A stretch of 35,953 bases of DNA from Mycobacterium sp. GTDB lineage: Bacteria; Actinomycetota; Actinomycetes; Mycobacteriales; Mycobacteriaceae. This document shows positions 1 to 11,900 of this stretch, piece after piece. The position numbers and the translations under genes are program-made. Position 1 is the first letter of the stretch. Every line of letters starts with the position of its first letter. The notes beneath the pieces were generated by a model, which saw only the letters and a list, made by a program, of their open reading frames with translations, had not been told where the DNA came from and made no database searches. The DNA lies in contig JALHRH010000015.1 of the NCBI GenBank assembly GCA_022841565.1, forward strand, positions 1-35,953, in the 5' to 3' direction.

Positions 1-547
1 CAGCACTGGTTGCGGCACCGCCGATACCGCCCGCCCCGCCGGTGCCGATCAGGCCCGCGGCCCCGCCGCTCCCGCCCGCCTTCCCGTCAGCGCCGATAGC
101 CGCCGCCCCGGACCCACCGGCACCGCCGTTCCCGATCAGCCAACCTCCGGGAGCACCATCGAGGCCACTGCCCGGCGCCGCGTCGGCGCCGTTGCCGATC
201 AACGGGCGCCCCGTCAGCTCGCGCACCGGTGCATTGACCGCATCCAGCAACCAAGCCAGGGGCGGGGCACCGGTCGCCTCGGCAGCCGCATAGGCACTTG
301 CCGACGCGGTCATAGCCCGCATGAACTGCTGATGGAACGCCGCCGCCTGCAAACTCAAGACCCGATAGCCACGCGCGTGATCGGAGAACAGCGCCGCGAT
401 CACCGCCGACACCTCATCCGCAGCCGCAACACCAATCAGGGTTGTCGGAGCCGATGCAGTCGCATTCGCCGCATCCAGCGCCGACGCAATCCGAGACAGG
501 CCGGCCGCCGTCTCCAGCAATTCCGGCACCGCAACCAATAGCGACAT
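1..547 (-). CDS. PE_PGRS family protein, N-terminal part (gene runs off the left edge)
   Basis: I translated this reading frame myself; it is open from ATG at 547 to the window edge, about 182 codons, with no stop. The protein begins [20 protein letters not shown] and has the alpha-helical PE domain over roughly residues 1-95. The linker motif GRPLIGNGA follows, then Gly-Gly-Ala / Gly-Gly-X repeats ([19 protein letters not shown]) that start the PGRS region. A GGGAGG ribosome binding site lies about six bases before the ATG (554-559). PE proteins are typically exported by ESX-5, and PGRS parts are surface-exposed in studied species; that is family knowledge. The gene is divergent from the flavohaemoglobin gene. 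The C-terminal part and any unique C-terminal domain cannot be seen. Confidence 0.9.
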   Translation of the reverse strand, partial: MSLLVAVPELLETAAGLSRIASALDAANATASAPTTLIGVAAADEVSAVIAALFSDHARGYRVLSLQAAAFHQQFMRAMTASASAYAAAEATGAPPLAWLLDAVNAPVRELTGRPLIGNGADAAPGSGLDGAPGGWLIGNGGAGGSGAAAIGADGKAGGSGGAAGLIGTGGAGGIGGAATSA

Positions 548-683
548 GGCGAACCTCCCAAGGACGCCGCCCGACCAGGCACATTGTCAACACAACATAG
601 CTCTCCCGATGGGCACCCGGGTGAATTCGCGCAATACAGACGACGGGCGATGTGCGCAATACACGCCGGCTAAGCCGCCAGCC

Positions 684-700
684 TAGAATCGGGGTCCGTG
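684..700 (+). promoter_or_regulatory. Putative -10 element and leaderless start for the flavohaemoglobin gene
   Basis: TAGAAT at 684-689 lies eight bases before the GTG at 698, the spacing expected when transcription starts at the first codon. No Shine-Dalgarno sequence precedes the GTG. Leaderless transcripts are common in mycobacteria. The rest of 548-697 is a divergent intergenic region shared with the PE_PGRS gene. Confidence 0.45.
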
Positions 701-1870
701 GGACTTGAGGACCGCGACGCGCTGGTGGTGTTGCGCGACGCCTTCAAGAAAGACGATCCCGAGCAACCCAACGATCTCGTCCGCCGGTTCTACAATCAGT
801 GGTTCGCCCTCGACCCCTCGGTTCGCGACCTGTTTCCACCCGAAATGGACGCTCAGCGAGCCGCTTTCGCTCACGCCATGCACTGGTTGTACGGCGAGCT
901 CGTCGCCCAGCGCGCCGACGAACCGGTGGCCTTTCTGGCCCAGCTGGGTCGCGATCACCGCAAGTACGGCGTGCTCGCGGCCCACTACCAAACGCTGCGC
1001 CGCGCGTTGTATTCCACCCTGCGCGCCTACCTCGGCAGCGCGTGGACCGACGCCGTCCAGGAAGCCGCCGATCAGTCGCTCAACCTGTTCGTCGGGGTGA
1101 TGAGCGGCGCCGCGGACTCCGACGACGCGCCCGCTTGGGTGGACGGCACGGTCGTCGAACACACCCGGGTGTCGCGGGATCTGTCTGTTGTCCGCCTACA
1201 TCTGGACCGGCCGCCGCGCTACCACCCCGGGCAGTACGTCAACGTGCAGGTTCCGCAATGTCCGCGCCGCTGGCGCTACTTGTCCCCCGCCATCCCCGCC
1301 GACCCTGACGGCCGCATCGAGTTCCATGTGCGCATCGTGCCCGGCGGCCTGGTCAGCAACGCCATCGTCGGCGAAACCCGGCCCGGTGATCGGTGGCGGT
1401 TGTCCGGCCCGCACGGCGGCCTGCGGGTCGATCGTGACGGACCGGATGTACTCATGGTCGCCGGCAGCACCGGCCTGGCTCCGTTGCGAACGCTGATCAT
1501 GGACCTGAGCCGCTTCGCCGTAAACCCGCGGGTACACCTGTTCTTCGGTGCGCGCTACCGCTGCGAGCTCTACGACCTGCGCACACTGTGGCAGATTGCA
1601 GCGCACAATCCGTGGCTGTCGGTCTCGCCGGTGTCGGAGTACAACAACGACCCGGCCTGGGCCGCCGACTATCCCGACGTGTCGCCCCCGCGCGGACTGC
1701 ACGTGCGCCAGACGGGCCGATTGCCGGACGTGGTCACCAGATACGGCGCTTGGAGCGACCGGCAGATCCTCATCTGCGGCGGTCCTGCCATGGTCCGGGC
1801 GACGAAGGCCGCACTGGTCGCCAAAGGCGCTCCGCCCGAACACATTCAACACGACCCGTTATCCCGTTAG
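698..1870 (+). CDS. Flavohaemoglobin-type oxidoreductase (Rv0385-like)
   Basis: The 390-residue protein has three parts in the usual flavohaemoglobin order. A globin domain spans about 1-140, with Tyr32 in the FYNQWF motif at the B10 position, Gln53 at E7, and proximal His87 in DHRKYGV with a Tyr ten residues later. A ferredoxin-reductase-type FAD domain spans about 148-250, and an NAD(P)-binding domain about 251-390 (VAGSTGLAPLR, then ICGGPAMV). Proteins of this class pass electrons from NAD(P)H through FAD to haem, classically for nitric oxide dioxygenation. The FAD motif is odd: RYLSPA where classical members have R-x-Y-S. From memory, M. tuberculosis Rv0385 is also 390 residues. The GTG start fits the upstream -10 element. 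The next gene follows after 16 bases, suggesting an operon. Confidence 0.85.
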   Translation: MGLEDRDALVVLRDAFKKDDPEQPNDLVRRFYNQWFALDPSVRDLFPPEMDAQRAAFAHAMHWLYGELVAQRADEPVAFLAQLGRDHRKYGVLAAHYQTLRRALYSTLRAYLGSAWTDAVQEAADQSLNLFVGVMSGAADSDDAPAWVDGTVVEHTRVSRDLSVVRLHLDRPPRYHPGQYVNVQVPQCPRRWRYLSPAIPADPDGRIEFHVRIVPGGLVSNAIVGETRPGDRWRLSGPHGGLRVDRDGPDVLMVAGSTGLAPLRTLIMDLSRFAVNPRVHLFFGARYRCELYDLRTLWQIAAHNPWLSVSPVSEYNNDPAWAADYPDVSPPRGLHVRQTGRLPDVVTRYGAWSDRQILICGGPAMVRATKAALVAKGAPPEHIQHDPLSR

Positions 1871-1886
1871 CTTTCGAGGGGGATCC

Positions 1887-2777
1887 GTGCACGTCGTCAC
1901 TCTGCGCGATCCGTCATCATCGGTGGCGGCCCGATTCGTACCCGAAGCCGGCATGATCGGCACCTCGCTGACCGACGCCGGAGTGGAGTTGCTCGGGCAA
2001 CGACGTGGCCTGCAGGCATATCTCACTGCGGGCAAGACAATGGGCATTCCCGTGCTGTATCCCTGGGCAAATCGATTGGGTTCCAGCACCTATACCGCCG
2101 AAGGTGTGACGGTGACGCTGCGCCCGGGAGAGCACGGGGTGCGGACCGACCCCGCTGGGTTGCCGATCCACGGCGTCCTGGCCGCGTATCCGGGTTGGCG
2201 GGTGACGTCCGAAGCGGCCAACGAACTGAGCGCCGAGCTGGACTTCGGTGCCGACGAGCGACTGCTGGCCAGCTTCCCCTATCCGCACCTGCTCACCATG
2301 ACGGTGCTGCTGGCCGAGCGAACCCTGACGATGACCACCACGGTGACGCCGACTGGCGATTGCCCCGTGCCACTGTGCTTCGGGTATCACCCGTACCTGC
2401 AACTGCCGGGTACCGACCGCGCCGAGTGGCTCATCGAGACGCCGCGGTTGCGTCACCTGTCCCTCGACGAGCGCGGCCTGCCGACCGGGCAGACCACGAT
2501 GCAGCCGGCGCGGTCACAGCGATTGGGCGGCGCCAGCTATGACGATGCCTATGACCGCGTCGACGACGGAGCCGTCTTCGCGGTCAGTGCCGGCGGCCGG
2601 CGCGTGCAGGTGCGCTTCGAGCGCGGGTACTCCGCAGCGCAGATCTTCGCGCCTCCCGGTGAGAACGTGGTGTGCTTCGAACCGATGGCCGCACCGACGG
2701 ATGGGCTGCGCCGCGGCGGCTATCGAAGCGCTTGGCCGGGGAGGCCGGCCAGCGCCGTATTCTCCCTGCACGTGTAA
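1887..2777 (+). CDS. Aldose 1-epimerase / galactose mutarotase-like protein
   Basis: The protein has 296 residues and the aldose-1-epimerase (GalM-like) beta-sandwich pattern. Likely active-site residues are His95 (PIHGV), His168 (FGYHPYLQL) and Glu265 (VVCFEPM); Arg63 lies in the sugar-binding NR motif. The family interconverts alpha and beta anomers of sugars, but many members act on unknown or phosphorylated sugars, so the substrate is open. I chose GTG 1887 because GAGGGGG lies just upstream (1876-1882) and the protein starts where the family starts. The frame stays open further upstream but there overlaps the flavohaemoglobin gene. The 16-base gap suggests co-transcription; no functional link between the two is evident. 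No signal peptide is seen. Confidence 0.8.
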   Translation: MHVVTLRDPSSSVAARFVPEAGMIGTSLTDAGVELLGQRRGLQAYLTAGKTMGIPVLYPWANRLGSSTYTAEGVTVTLRPGEHGVRTDPAGLPIHGVLAAYPGWRVTSEAANELSAELDFGADERLLASFPYPHLLTMTVLLAERTLTMTTTVTPTGDCPVPLCFGYHPYLQLPGTDRAEWLIETPRLRHLSLDERGLPTGQTTMQPARSQRLGGASYDDAYDRVDDGAVFAVSAGGRRVQVRFERGYSAAQIFAPPGENVVCFEPMAAPTDGLRRGGYRSAWPGRPASAVFSLHV

Positions 2778-2901
2778 CCTCCCGGAAAAGTTCTTTGAAT
2801 TTTTTTCCCAATCAAACGCAAATCGTCGCCCAACAGCTGTTGAATAGTCATCTGCGTTCGCTGCGTCGGCGGTGGTCCTGAATTTCGGTAAGGGACGGGT
2901 G

Positions 2902-5900
2902 ATGAGTTTCGCGGTACTTCCTCCCGAGATCAATTCGGCGCGGCTGCTCTTCGGAGCTGGGTTGGAACCGATACTGCGCGCCGCGACGGCGTGGGAGGGG
3001 CTGGCCACTGAGCTGGGCATAGCCGCTTCCTCGTTTTCCTCGCTTACCTCGGGCCTGGTGGGCTCCTCATGGCAGGGTGCGTCAGCCATGGCAATGGCAA
3101 GCGCCGCTGCCCCGTATCTGGGCTGGCTGAGCGGCGCCGCCACCCAGGCCGAACAAGCCGGGGCCCAGGCCCGGGTCGCCGCGGCCGCATTTGAAGCCGC
3201 GGTCTCGGCGACCGTCCACCCGCTCATCATCTCGGCCAACCGCAACCAGTTCGTGTCGCTGGTGCTCTCCAACCTGTTGGGTCAGAACGCACCAGCGATC
3301 GCGGCAACTGAGTTCGTCTACGAACAGATGTGGGCTCAAGACGTGGCCGCGATGTTCAACTACTACACCGGCGCCGCGTCTGCAGCGGCAGGACTGAATT
3401 CCTTCCCCACCGGTCTGCAGAGCCTGCTCGGCGTTTCTCCCGCCGCCGCGACGCCCATCATGGACGTGCTGGCAGCGGCCGCCTCCGGAACCTTCCGAAA
3501 CCTGGGCCTTGGCAACGCCGGGCAGGGCAACATCGGTAACGCCAACGTCGGCGACTTCAACATCGGCTCCGGGAACATCGGCAGCAACAACTTCGGTAGC
3601 GGCAACCTCGGCAGTGGAAACTTCGGTTTCGGCAACGTCGGCCCGGCTCTCACCGCAGCCTTCAACAACATCGGCTTCGGCAACACCGGCAACGGCAACA
3701 TCGGCTTTGGCAACACCGGCAACAACAACGTCGGCTTTGGCAACACCGGCAACGGAAATCAGGGCATCGGGCTCAGCGGCAACGGGCTGTCCGGATTCGG
3801 CGGCCTGAACTCGGGCACCGGTAACGTCGGATTGTTCAACTCGGGCACCAACAACGTCGGTATCGGGAACTCCGGCACCGGAAACTTTGGCATCGGCAAC
3901 TCGGGCAATAGCTACAACACCGGCATCGGCAACTCCGGCGACGCCAACACCGGCTTCTTCAACACTGGCATCGCCAACACCGGCTGGGGTAACAGCGGCA
4001 ACTACAACACCGGCATCTTTAACCCCGGCAACAGCAACACCGGCGGCTTCAACCTGGGCCGATACAACACCGGCTTCTTCAACGACGGCAACTACAACAC
4101 CGGTTTCTACAACTCCGGCAACGTCAACACCGGCGCGTTCAACAGCGGCAACTTCAGCAACGGGTTCCTGTGGCGCGGCGACAACCAGGGCCATTTCTTC
4201 ACCGGCGGGCCCGGCTTCTTCAACTCGACGACCATCCCGTCGTCCGGCTTCTTCAACAGCGGCACGGGCAGCGCGTCCGGCATCTTCAACTCCGGAGCCA
4301 ACAACTCCGGGATTTTCAATACCTCGCAAGGCGCCGTCGGCGCATCGGGCATCGCGAACACCGGCGTTTTTATCTCGGGTTACATTAACTCCGGCAATAC
4401 CGTTTCGGGCATTCTGAATTCGAGCCTCGTGGCCATCACGACTCCTGCTTTTCTCTCGGGTATCTTCAATAGCGGAAACAATCAGTCCGGTATCTTCCAA
4501 GGTCCGACGACATTGAATATCGGACTTGCGAACCAAGGCGTCCTAAACATTTTCGGCAACGCCAACATCGGCAACCAGAACTTCTTTGGCAGCGGCAACC
4601 TCGGCAACCAGAACGTCTTTGGCAGCGGTAATCAAGGCAACTTGAATATATTTGGCAGCGGCAACGTTGGAAGCAACAACTTCGGCAGCGGCAATATCGG
4701 CAGCTCGAACTTTGGCAGTGGCAATATCGGCAGCCTGAATGTCGGTAACGCCAACCTGGGCCTCAGCAATATCGGTTCCGGTAACTTCGGCAATTTCAAC
4801 TTCGGCTTCGGCAACCGAGGTAGTTCCAACAACGGCTTCGCCAACGCCGGCAGTTTCAACCAGGGCTTCGCCAACACCGGCAACAGCAACATCGGGTTCG
4901 GGAATACCGGCAACAACAGCATCGGCATCGGCCTGAGCGGCGACAACCAGGTCGGAATCGGTGCCCTGAACTCGGGCGCCGGCAATCTCGGCTTGTTCAA
5001 CTCCGGGACCAACAACGTCGGCCTGTTCAACTCGGGCACCGGCAATGTCGGCTTCGGGAACTCGGGCACCGGAAATACCGGGATCTTCAACGCCGGCACC
5101 GGGAACTGGGGTTTCGAAAACCCCGGCACCGGCAACACCGGCTTCGGCAATGCGGGCCACTACAACACCGGAATCGGCAACGCCGGCGCGTTCAACTCGG
5201 GCATCTTCAACCCCGGCAGCTACAATTCCGGGTCTTTCAACGTCGGTAGCACCAATACCGGCGATTTCAATATCGGTAACACCAACACCGGTGGCTACAA
5301 CCCGGGCAATATCAATACCGGTTTCTTCAACACCGGTGACATCAACACCGGCTTGCTCAACAGCGGCAATTCCAACAACGGTTTCTCCCAGAGCGGGGAC
5401 AACGCCGGCCAGATCGGCGTGAATCTGTCCTTCACCACGCCCTACATCCCCGTCGATATGACGATGGTTATTCCGGTGAACATGGTGATGCCGTTGGGCG
5501 GCATGGTGATTCCGGTAACGGAGGCCGGGGAAATCTTCCCGCTGACCTTCTATCTGCCGGTGCCGGTCATCGCGCCCGATGGCCTTTTCTACCTAGGCCC
5601 GATTAATCTGGGACCGTCCTCCATCACCGCTCCGCTGGTGACCCTCACCATCGGTGGACCGACGGTCAACATACCGATCACCATCAAAGGCGCCCTCGAG
5701 AGTCGCACGATCACCTTCCTCGACATCCCTGCCGCGCCGGGCATCGGCAATTCAACCACCAGCCCCTCGTCGGGCTTCTTCCACGCGGGTGCCGGCGGCT
5801 CCTCGGGCATCGGGAACCTCGGCGGCACCATGTCGGGCGTCTGGAACAGCGGCGTGACGGCGGTGGGGGTCTCGGGCTTCCAGAACTTCGGGTCGATGAT

Positions 5901-8900
5901 GTCGGGCTGGGCGAACCTGGGCAACAGCGTGTCCGGCTTCTACAACACCAGCCTGGTGGGCCTGGTAAATCCCGGCAATGTCTCGGGGCTGTTCAACTCC
6001 GGCTTTGACATGAGCGGGCTGTTCAACACCCCCACCGGGCCGGCCGTCAACGTTGGCCTCAATAACTTCGGTGCGAACAATTTCGGCGGCGGCAACGTCG
6101 GCAGCCTGAACATCGGCAGCGGCAACTGGGGCAACTCAAACTTCGGCTTCGGCAACATCGGCGGTCTGAACTTCGGCAGCGGCAATGTCGGCGACGGAAA
6201 CTTCGGCTTCGGTAACGCGGGTGCCGGACTGACCGACGGTAACTACAACGTCGGCTTCGGCAACCTCGGCAGCCGCAACTTCGGCTTCGGCAATGCCGGC
6301 GACTTCAACATCGGGTTCGGCAACACCGGCAACAACAACATCGGCATCGGGCTCACCGGTGACAACCAGCAGGGCTTTGGCGGCCTGAATTCGGGCCTTG
6401 GCAACATCGGCTTCGGCAACTCCGGCACCAACAACGTCGGAATCGGCAACACGGGCAACGGCAACTGGGGCATCGGCAACACCGGCACCTTCAACACCGG
6501 CATAGGCAATGCCGGCAACACCAACACGGGGCTCTTCAACACCGGCTTCGTCAACACCGGCGTCGCCAACATCGGCAACTACAACACCGGCCTGTTCAAC
6601 TTCGGAAATACCAACACCGGCATCGCCAACCGGGGCGACTTCAACACCGGTTGGTACAACGCCGGCGACTACAACACCGGTATCGCCAACGCGGGCGACA
6701 TCAACACCGGCGGTTTCACCACCAGCGACCAAAGCAACGGCTTCCTGTGGCGCGGCCACCGGCAGGGCCTGTGGGGCGCGCACTATGCAATCCACGTTCC
6801 CGAGATACCCGGGCACGTCGACATCGAAGTTCCGATCAACATCCCCATCACGGCGGGCTTCACCAACACCGTGTTCAGCGGAATCTCGTTGTCGGACGTC
6901 AACTTCGGTCTTAACGTCACCCTGGGCCCGCTCCCCATTGCCACGGGCCAGATCCCCTCGGTGGCGATCCCACCGATCACCATCACCGGTCCCGCGATCA
7001 ACTTCCAAATCGGCAAGGCGGACGGGACGACGAAGGTCTTCATTCCGGCCACGGCAAGCATCGGCCCCGTCGACTGGACGCTCATCAACATCCCGGAGCA
7101 AACGGGTTTCTTCAACACCACCGCCAATGCGTCGGGTTTCCTCAACACCGCCGTGGGCGGCACCGTGTCGGGCGTCGGCAACATCGGTGCCAATATCTCG
7201 GGCTGGCAGAACTTCGGCAGCGTCGCCGTGTCCGGCTACAAGAACTACGGCCAGCTGGTGTCCGGCATGTCGAACCTCGGCGACACCATCTCGGGTTTCT
7301 TCAACACGGGCCTGGCGGCGCCGGCTAACCTCTCGGGTATCTCGAACGTGGGCGCCAACTTCGCTGGCGCCTTCTTCAGCCAGGTACCGCCCCCCGGAGT
7401 CTCGACCTTCAACGTGGGCCTGGCCAATCTGGGGCAGAACAATATCGGCTTCGGCAATGTCGGCGACAACAACATCGGCTTCGGCAATGTCGGCGACAAC
7501 AACATCGGCTTCGGCAACCGCGGCCTGTTCAACATCGGCTTGGGCAACCTCGGTGACAACAACGTCGGCCTGGGCAACCTGGGCAACCTCAACAGCGGCT
7601 GGGCGAACCTGGGCAACTCCAACGCGGGCTTCGGCAACTTCGGCAACGCCAACCAGGGCTTCGGCAACGCCGGAAACTCCAACATCGGCCTGGCCAACAC
7701 CGGCGACAACAATGTGGGCATCGGGTTCACCGACGACGGCCAGCAGGGCTTCGGAGCATGGAACTCCGGCACCGGAAACACCGGCCTGTTCAACTCCGGC
7801 ACCAACAACACCGGGTTGTTCAACTCGGGCAGCAACAACAGCGGCATCGGCAACTCGGGCACCGGAAACTGGGGCATCGGCAACAGCGGCCACCTCAACA
7901 CCGGATTCTTCAATGCCGGCGCCGTCAACACCGGCTTCTTCAACCCCGGCGCCGTCAACACCGGCATCGGCAACACCGGCGTCGGGAACTCCGGCAGTTT
8001 CAACACCGGCAACTTCAACACCTTCGGCTTCAACACCGGCGACTACAACACGGGCTCGATGAACACCGGCGACTACAACACCGGCTTCGCGAACGCCGGC
8101 AACGTCAACACCGGCGCCTTCAACGTAGGCAACTTCAACAACGGCACGTTCTGGCGTGGCGACTACCAGGGCCTCTGGGGCTACAGCAGTAGCACCTCGA
8201 TCCCCGACACCGCCATTCCATTGAACTTCAGGGTGCCGATCTTCGTCGACATTCCGATTACGGGTACCCTCGGGGTCCTCACGGTCCAGGCCTTCACCAT
8301 CCCATCCGTCCAGGTCAATGCGACTTTCTTTGAGTTCCTAAGTGCGCGACTGATCACCGTCAGCCCCATCCCCATCCCGAACATCCGGATTGGGCTGCCC
8401 TCGATCACCGTCAACATCGGCAAGTCCCCCGATCCGATCATCGACGTCCAAGGCAGCGGTGGCCTACTGCCCATCACGATCCCGTGGGTCGACATCCCGC
8501 TGCGCCCGGGCGTGATGAACTTGACCTCGTCGCCTTCGTCGGGCTTCTTCAATACCGGCAGCGGCATCTCCTCGGGATTCGGGAACTTCGGCGGCAATGT
8601 CTCGGGCTTCTTCAACTCCACCGCCGGCACGTCCGGCATCTCGGGCTACAAGAACTTCGGCGATTTCCTGTCCGGCGTGTCCAACTTCGGCAACACCGTC
8701 TCGGGAGCCTTCAACACAGGGCTGGCCACCCCTGCGAATATCTCGGGCTTCGAGAACGTGGGACACGACATCGCCGGCTTCTTCAACAACAACCCGATCA
8801 CCAACATCGGTTTTGCGAACTTGGGCCTGGGCAACATCGGCGCCAGCAATATCGGCGACAGCAACGTCGGCTTCGGCAACGTCGGCAACAACAACTTCGG

Positions 8901-11900
8901 CCTCGGCAACATCGGCAACAACAACATCTTCAACGGCAACCTGGGTAACAACAACGTGGGCTCGGGCAACCTGGGTGACTTCAATATCGGCCTGGGCAAC
9001 CTGGGCATCGGCAACCAGGGCTTCGGCAACAGCGGGAACTTCAACATCGGCTTCGGCAACACCGGCAACAACAACATCGGCATCGGGCTGACAGGCAACG
9101 GCCAGCAAGGGTTCGGCGGGTGGAACTCCGGCAGTGGCAACACGGGCCTGTTCAACTCGGGCACCAACAACGTCGGGCTGTTCAACTCCGGCAGCGGCAA
9201 CGTCGGCATCGGCAACTCCGGCGCCGGAAACATCGGCCTGGGAAATACCGGCGTCGGCAACTTCGGACTGTGGAACCCCGGCACCGGCAACACCGGGATC
9301 GCCAACCCGGGGACCTACAACACCGGCCTGTTCAATACCGGCACCACCAACACCGGGATCGCCAACCCGGGCGACTACAACACCGGATCCTTCAACACCG
9401 GCCGCTTCAATACCGGCGACTTCAACCAGGGCAACTTCAACACGGGCAGCTTCAACACCGGCGACTACAACACCGGGTTCGGCAACACGGGCGACGTCAA
9501 CACCGGTCTTGGGAATGGCGGAAACTACAGCAACGGCATCCTCTGGCGGGCCGACTACCAGGGTCTATGGGGGACGCACCAGGAATTCAGCATTCCGGAA
9601 TTCCCGGTCCTCAACCTCGACATCAACATCCCGATCCACCTGCCCATCAAGCTTGACCTGGGCACGCTGCTGGTCAATGGCTTCACCTTCCCGCGGCTCA
9701 CCGTCAACGCGCTCGCTGTCACCAACTTCAACGTCGGGCCGATCGTGATCCCGAGCATCAGCGGCACCCTGCCCAAGATCGACGTCAATATCGGCAACCC
9801 CGATGGCTCGACCGTCATACCCATCCAGATCCGCAGCCACCTAGGCCCCATCCGAATCGTGTTCCTCGACATCCCGGCCCAACCCGGTTTCGGCAACTCG
9901 ACCGCGACTCCGTCGTCGGGCTTCTTCAACTCCGGTGCGGGTACGGTGTCGGGCTTCGGCAATACGGGTGCCAGTGTCTCGGGATGGTGGAACGGCACGA
10001 GCACGATGGTGTCCGGCATCCAAAACTTCGGCACCTTGTCCTCGGGGTTTGCCAACCTGGGTCACACCGTCTCGGGCCTCTACAACACCAGCACGGCCGG
10101 CATGGCGACGCCGGCCGGCCTGTCGGGGTTGTACAACATCGGCACCGACGTGGCTGGGTTGTTCCGCAGCCCGACCGACACCATCTTCAATGCGGGCCTA
10201 GCCGATCTGGGCAAACTGAACCTCGGCAGCGGCAACATCGGGGACTTCAACCTGGGCAGCGGCAACTGGGGCGGCAGCAACTTCGGGTTCGGCAACCTCG
10301 GCGACGGCAACGTCGGGTTCGGCAACATCGGCGGCGCCAACTTCGGCTTCGGCAACGCCGGCCCGGCCTTGACCGAGGCCCTACAGAACGTCGGCTTCGG
10401 CAACACCGGCAACAGCAATGTCGGCATCGGCAACACCGGTGACGGCAACTTCGGGTTCGGCAACACCGGCAACAACAACATCGGCATCGGGCTGACCGGC
10501 AACAACCAGGTCGGAATCGGCCCGCTGAACTTCGGTGTGGACAACATGGGCCTGTTCAACGCGGGCAACGGCAACGTCGGCCTCGCCAATGCCGGCAACC
10601 TCAACCAGGGGTGGGCCAACACCGGCAACAACAACATCGGGTTGTTCAACACCGGGGACAACAACGTCGGTATCGGGTTGACCGGCAACGGTCAGAGCGG
10701 GTTCGGCTCCCTGATGTCGGGCGCGGGAAACACCGGATTCTTCAACTCCGGGACCGGCAACACCGGCCTGTTCAACTCCGGCTCCGGCAACGTCGGCTTC
10801 TTCAACTCCGGCACCGGGACCATCGGTATCGGCAACATGGGCAGCGGCGGGCTGGGCATCGGCCTGTCGGGGAACAACCAGATCGGCATCGGCGGCACCA
10901 ACTCGGGCAGCTTCAACGTCGGGCTGTTCAACTCAGGCACCGGAAACGTCGGCTTCGGCAACTCCGGCACCGGCAACTGGGGCATCGGCAACACCGGCAC
11001 CAGCAACACCGGCATCGGTAACTCCGGCACCTTCAACACCGGCCTGTTCAACACCGGCAACTACAACACCGGCCTGGCCAACCCCGGCAACTACAACACC
11101 GGCCTGTTCAACATCGGCCACTTCAACACCGGGGCGTCCAACACCGGGGACTTCAACACCGGCTACGCCAACCCCGGCGACTACAACACCGGCCTGGCCA
11201 ACGCCGGCAACTTCGGCACCGGCGGCTTCATGACCGGCACCGGCAACAACGGCTTCTTCTGGCGCGACAGCATGCAAGGCCTGATGTCGGCCAACTACAC
11301 CATCGTCGCCGAGCGAGTCAACGCCGTGCTCACTGTCGACGTCCCCATCCACATCCCGATCACCGGCACCATCACCAACGTGAACGTCCCCGCGGTCACC
11401 ATTCCGCAGTTCGACGCCCGGGGCACCCTGGACCTCGCCCTCCTCAGGGGCACCGTCATCGCCCCGTTCGGCCCGATCACCATCCATGGCGGCGATGCCT
11501 CCGCGCCCGCGAACACACCCATCACGATCAATTTCGGCACGCAGCCCGCGATCGACATCCACATCGGCAGCCCCGACCCCAACAACCCGACCATCATCCA
11601 CATCCTGGGGTTGGCCGGCGGCGGGCCCGCCTACCTCCCGCTCATCGACATGAAGCCCATGCCGGGCGTCCTCAATGCCACCACTGGATTCTCGTCGGGC
11701 TTCCTGAACTGGGGAACGGGCAACGCATCGGGCCTGCTGAACTTCGGCAACAACTCCGGCATCTTCAACGTCGCCACCTCTGCCATCGGAAACTCCGGGC
11801 TGCAGAACTTCGGGTCGATGCAGTCCGGTTTCTCCAACCTCGGCAACACCCTCTCGGGCTGGCTCAACACCGGCGGCGGAATCCCGGCGAATGTCTCCGG

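Noticed and set aside
1548..1886. Upstream extension of the epimerase-like gene
   Set aside because: It overlaps the flavohaemoglobin gene; codon use and composition fit a shadow frame, and GTG 1887 has a ribosome site.
3082..4536. Long minus-strand open frames across the PPE gene (also 6136-7893 and 10933-12981)
   Set aside because: They are antisense shadows of the repetitive MPTR codons; their translations are low-complexity Val/Ala/Asp repeats with no domains.
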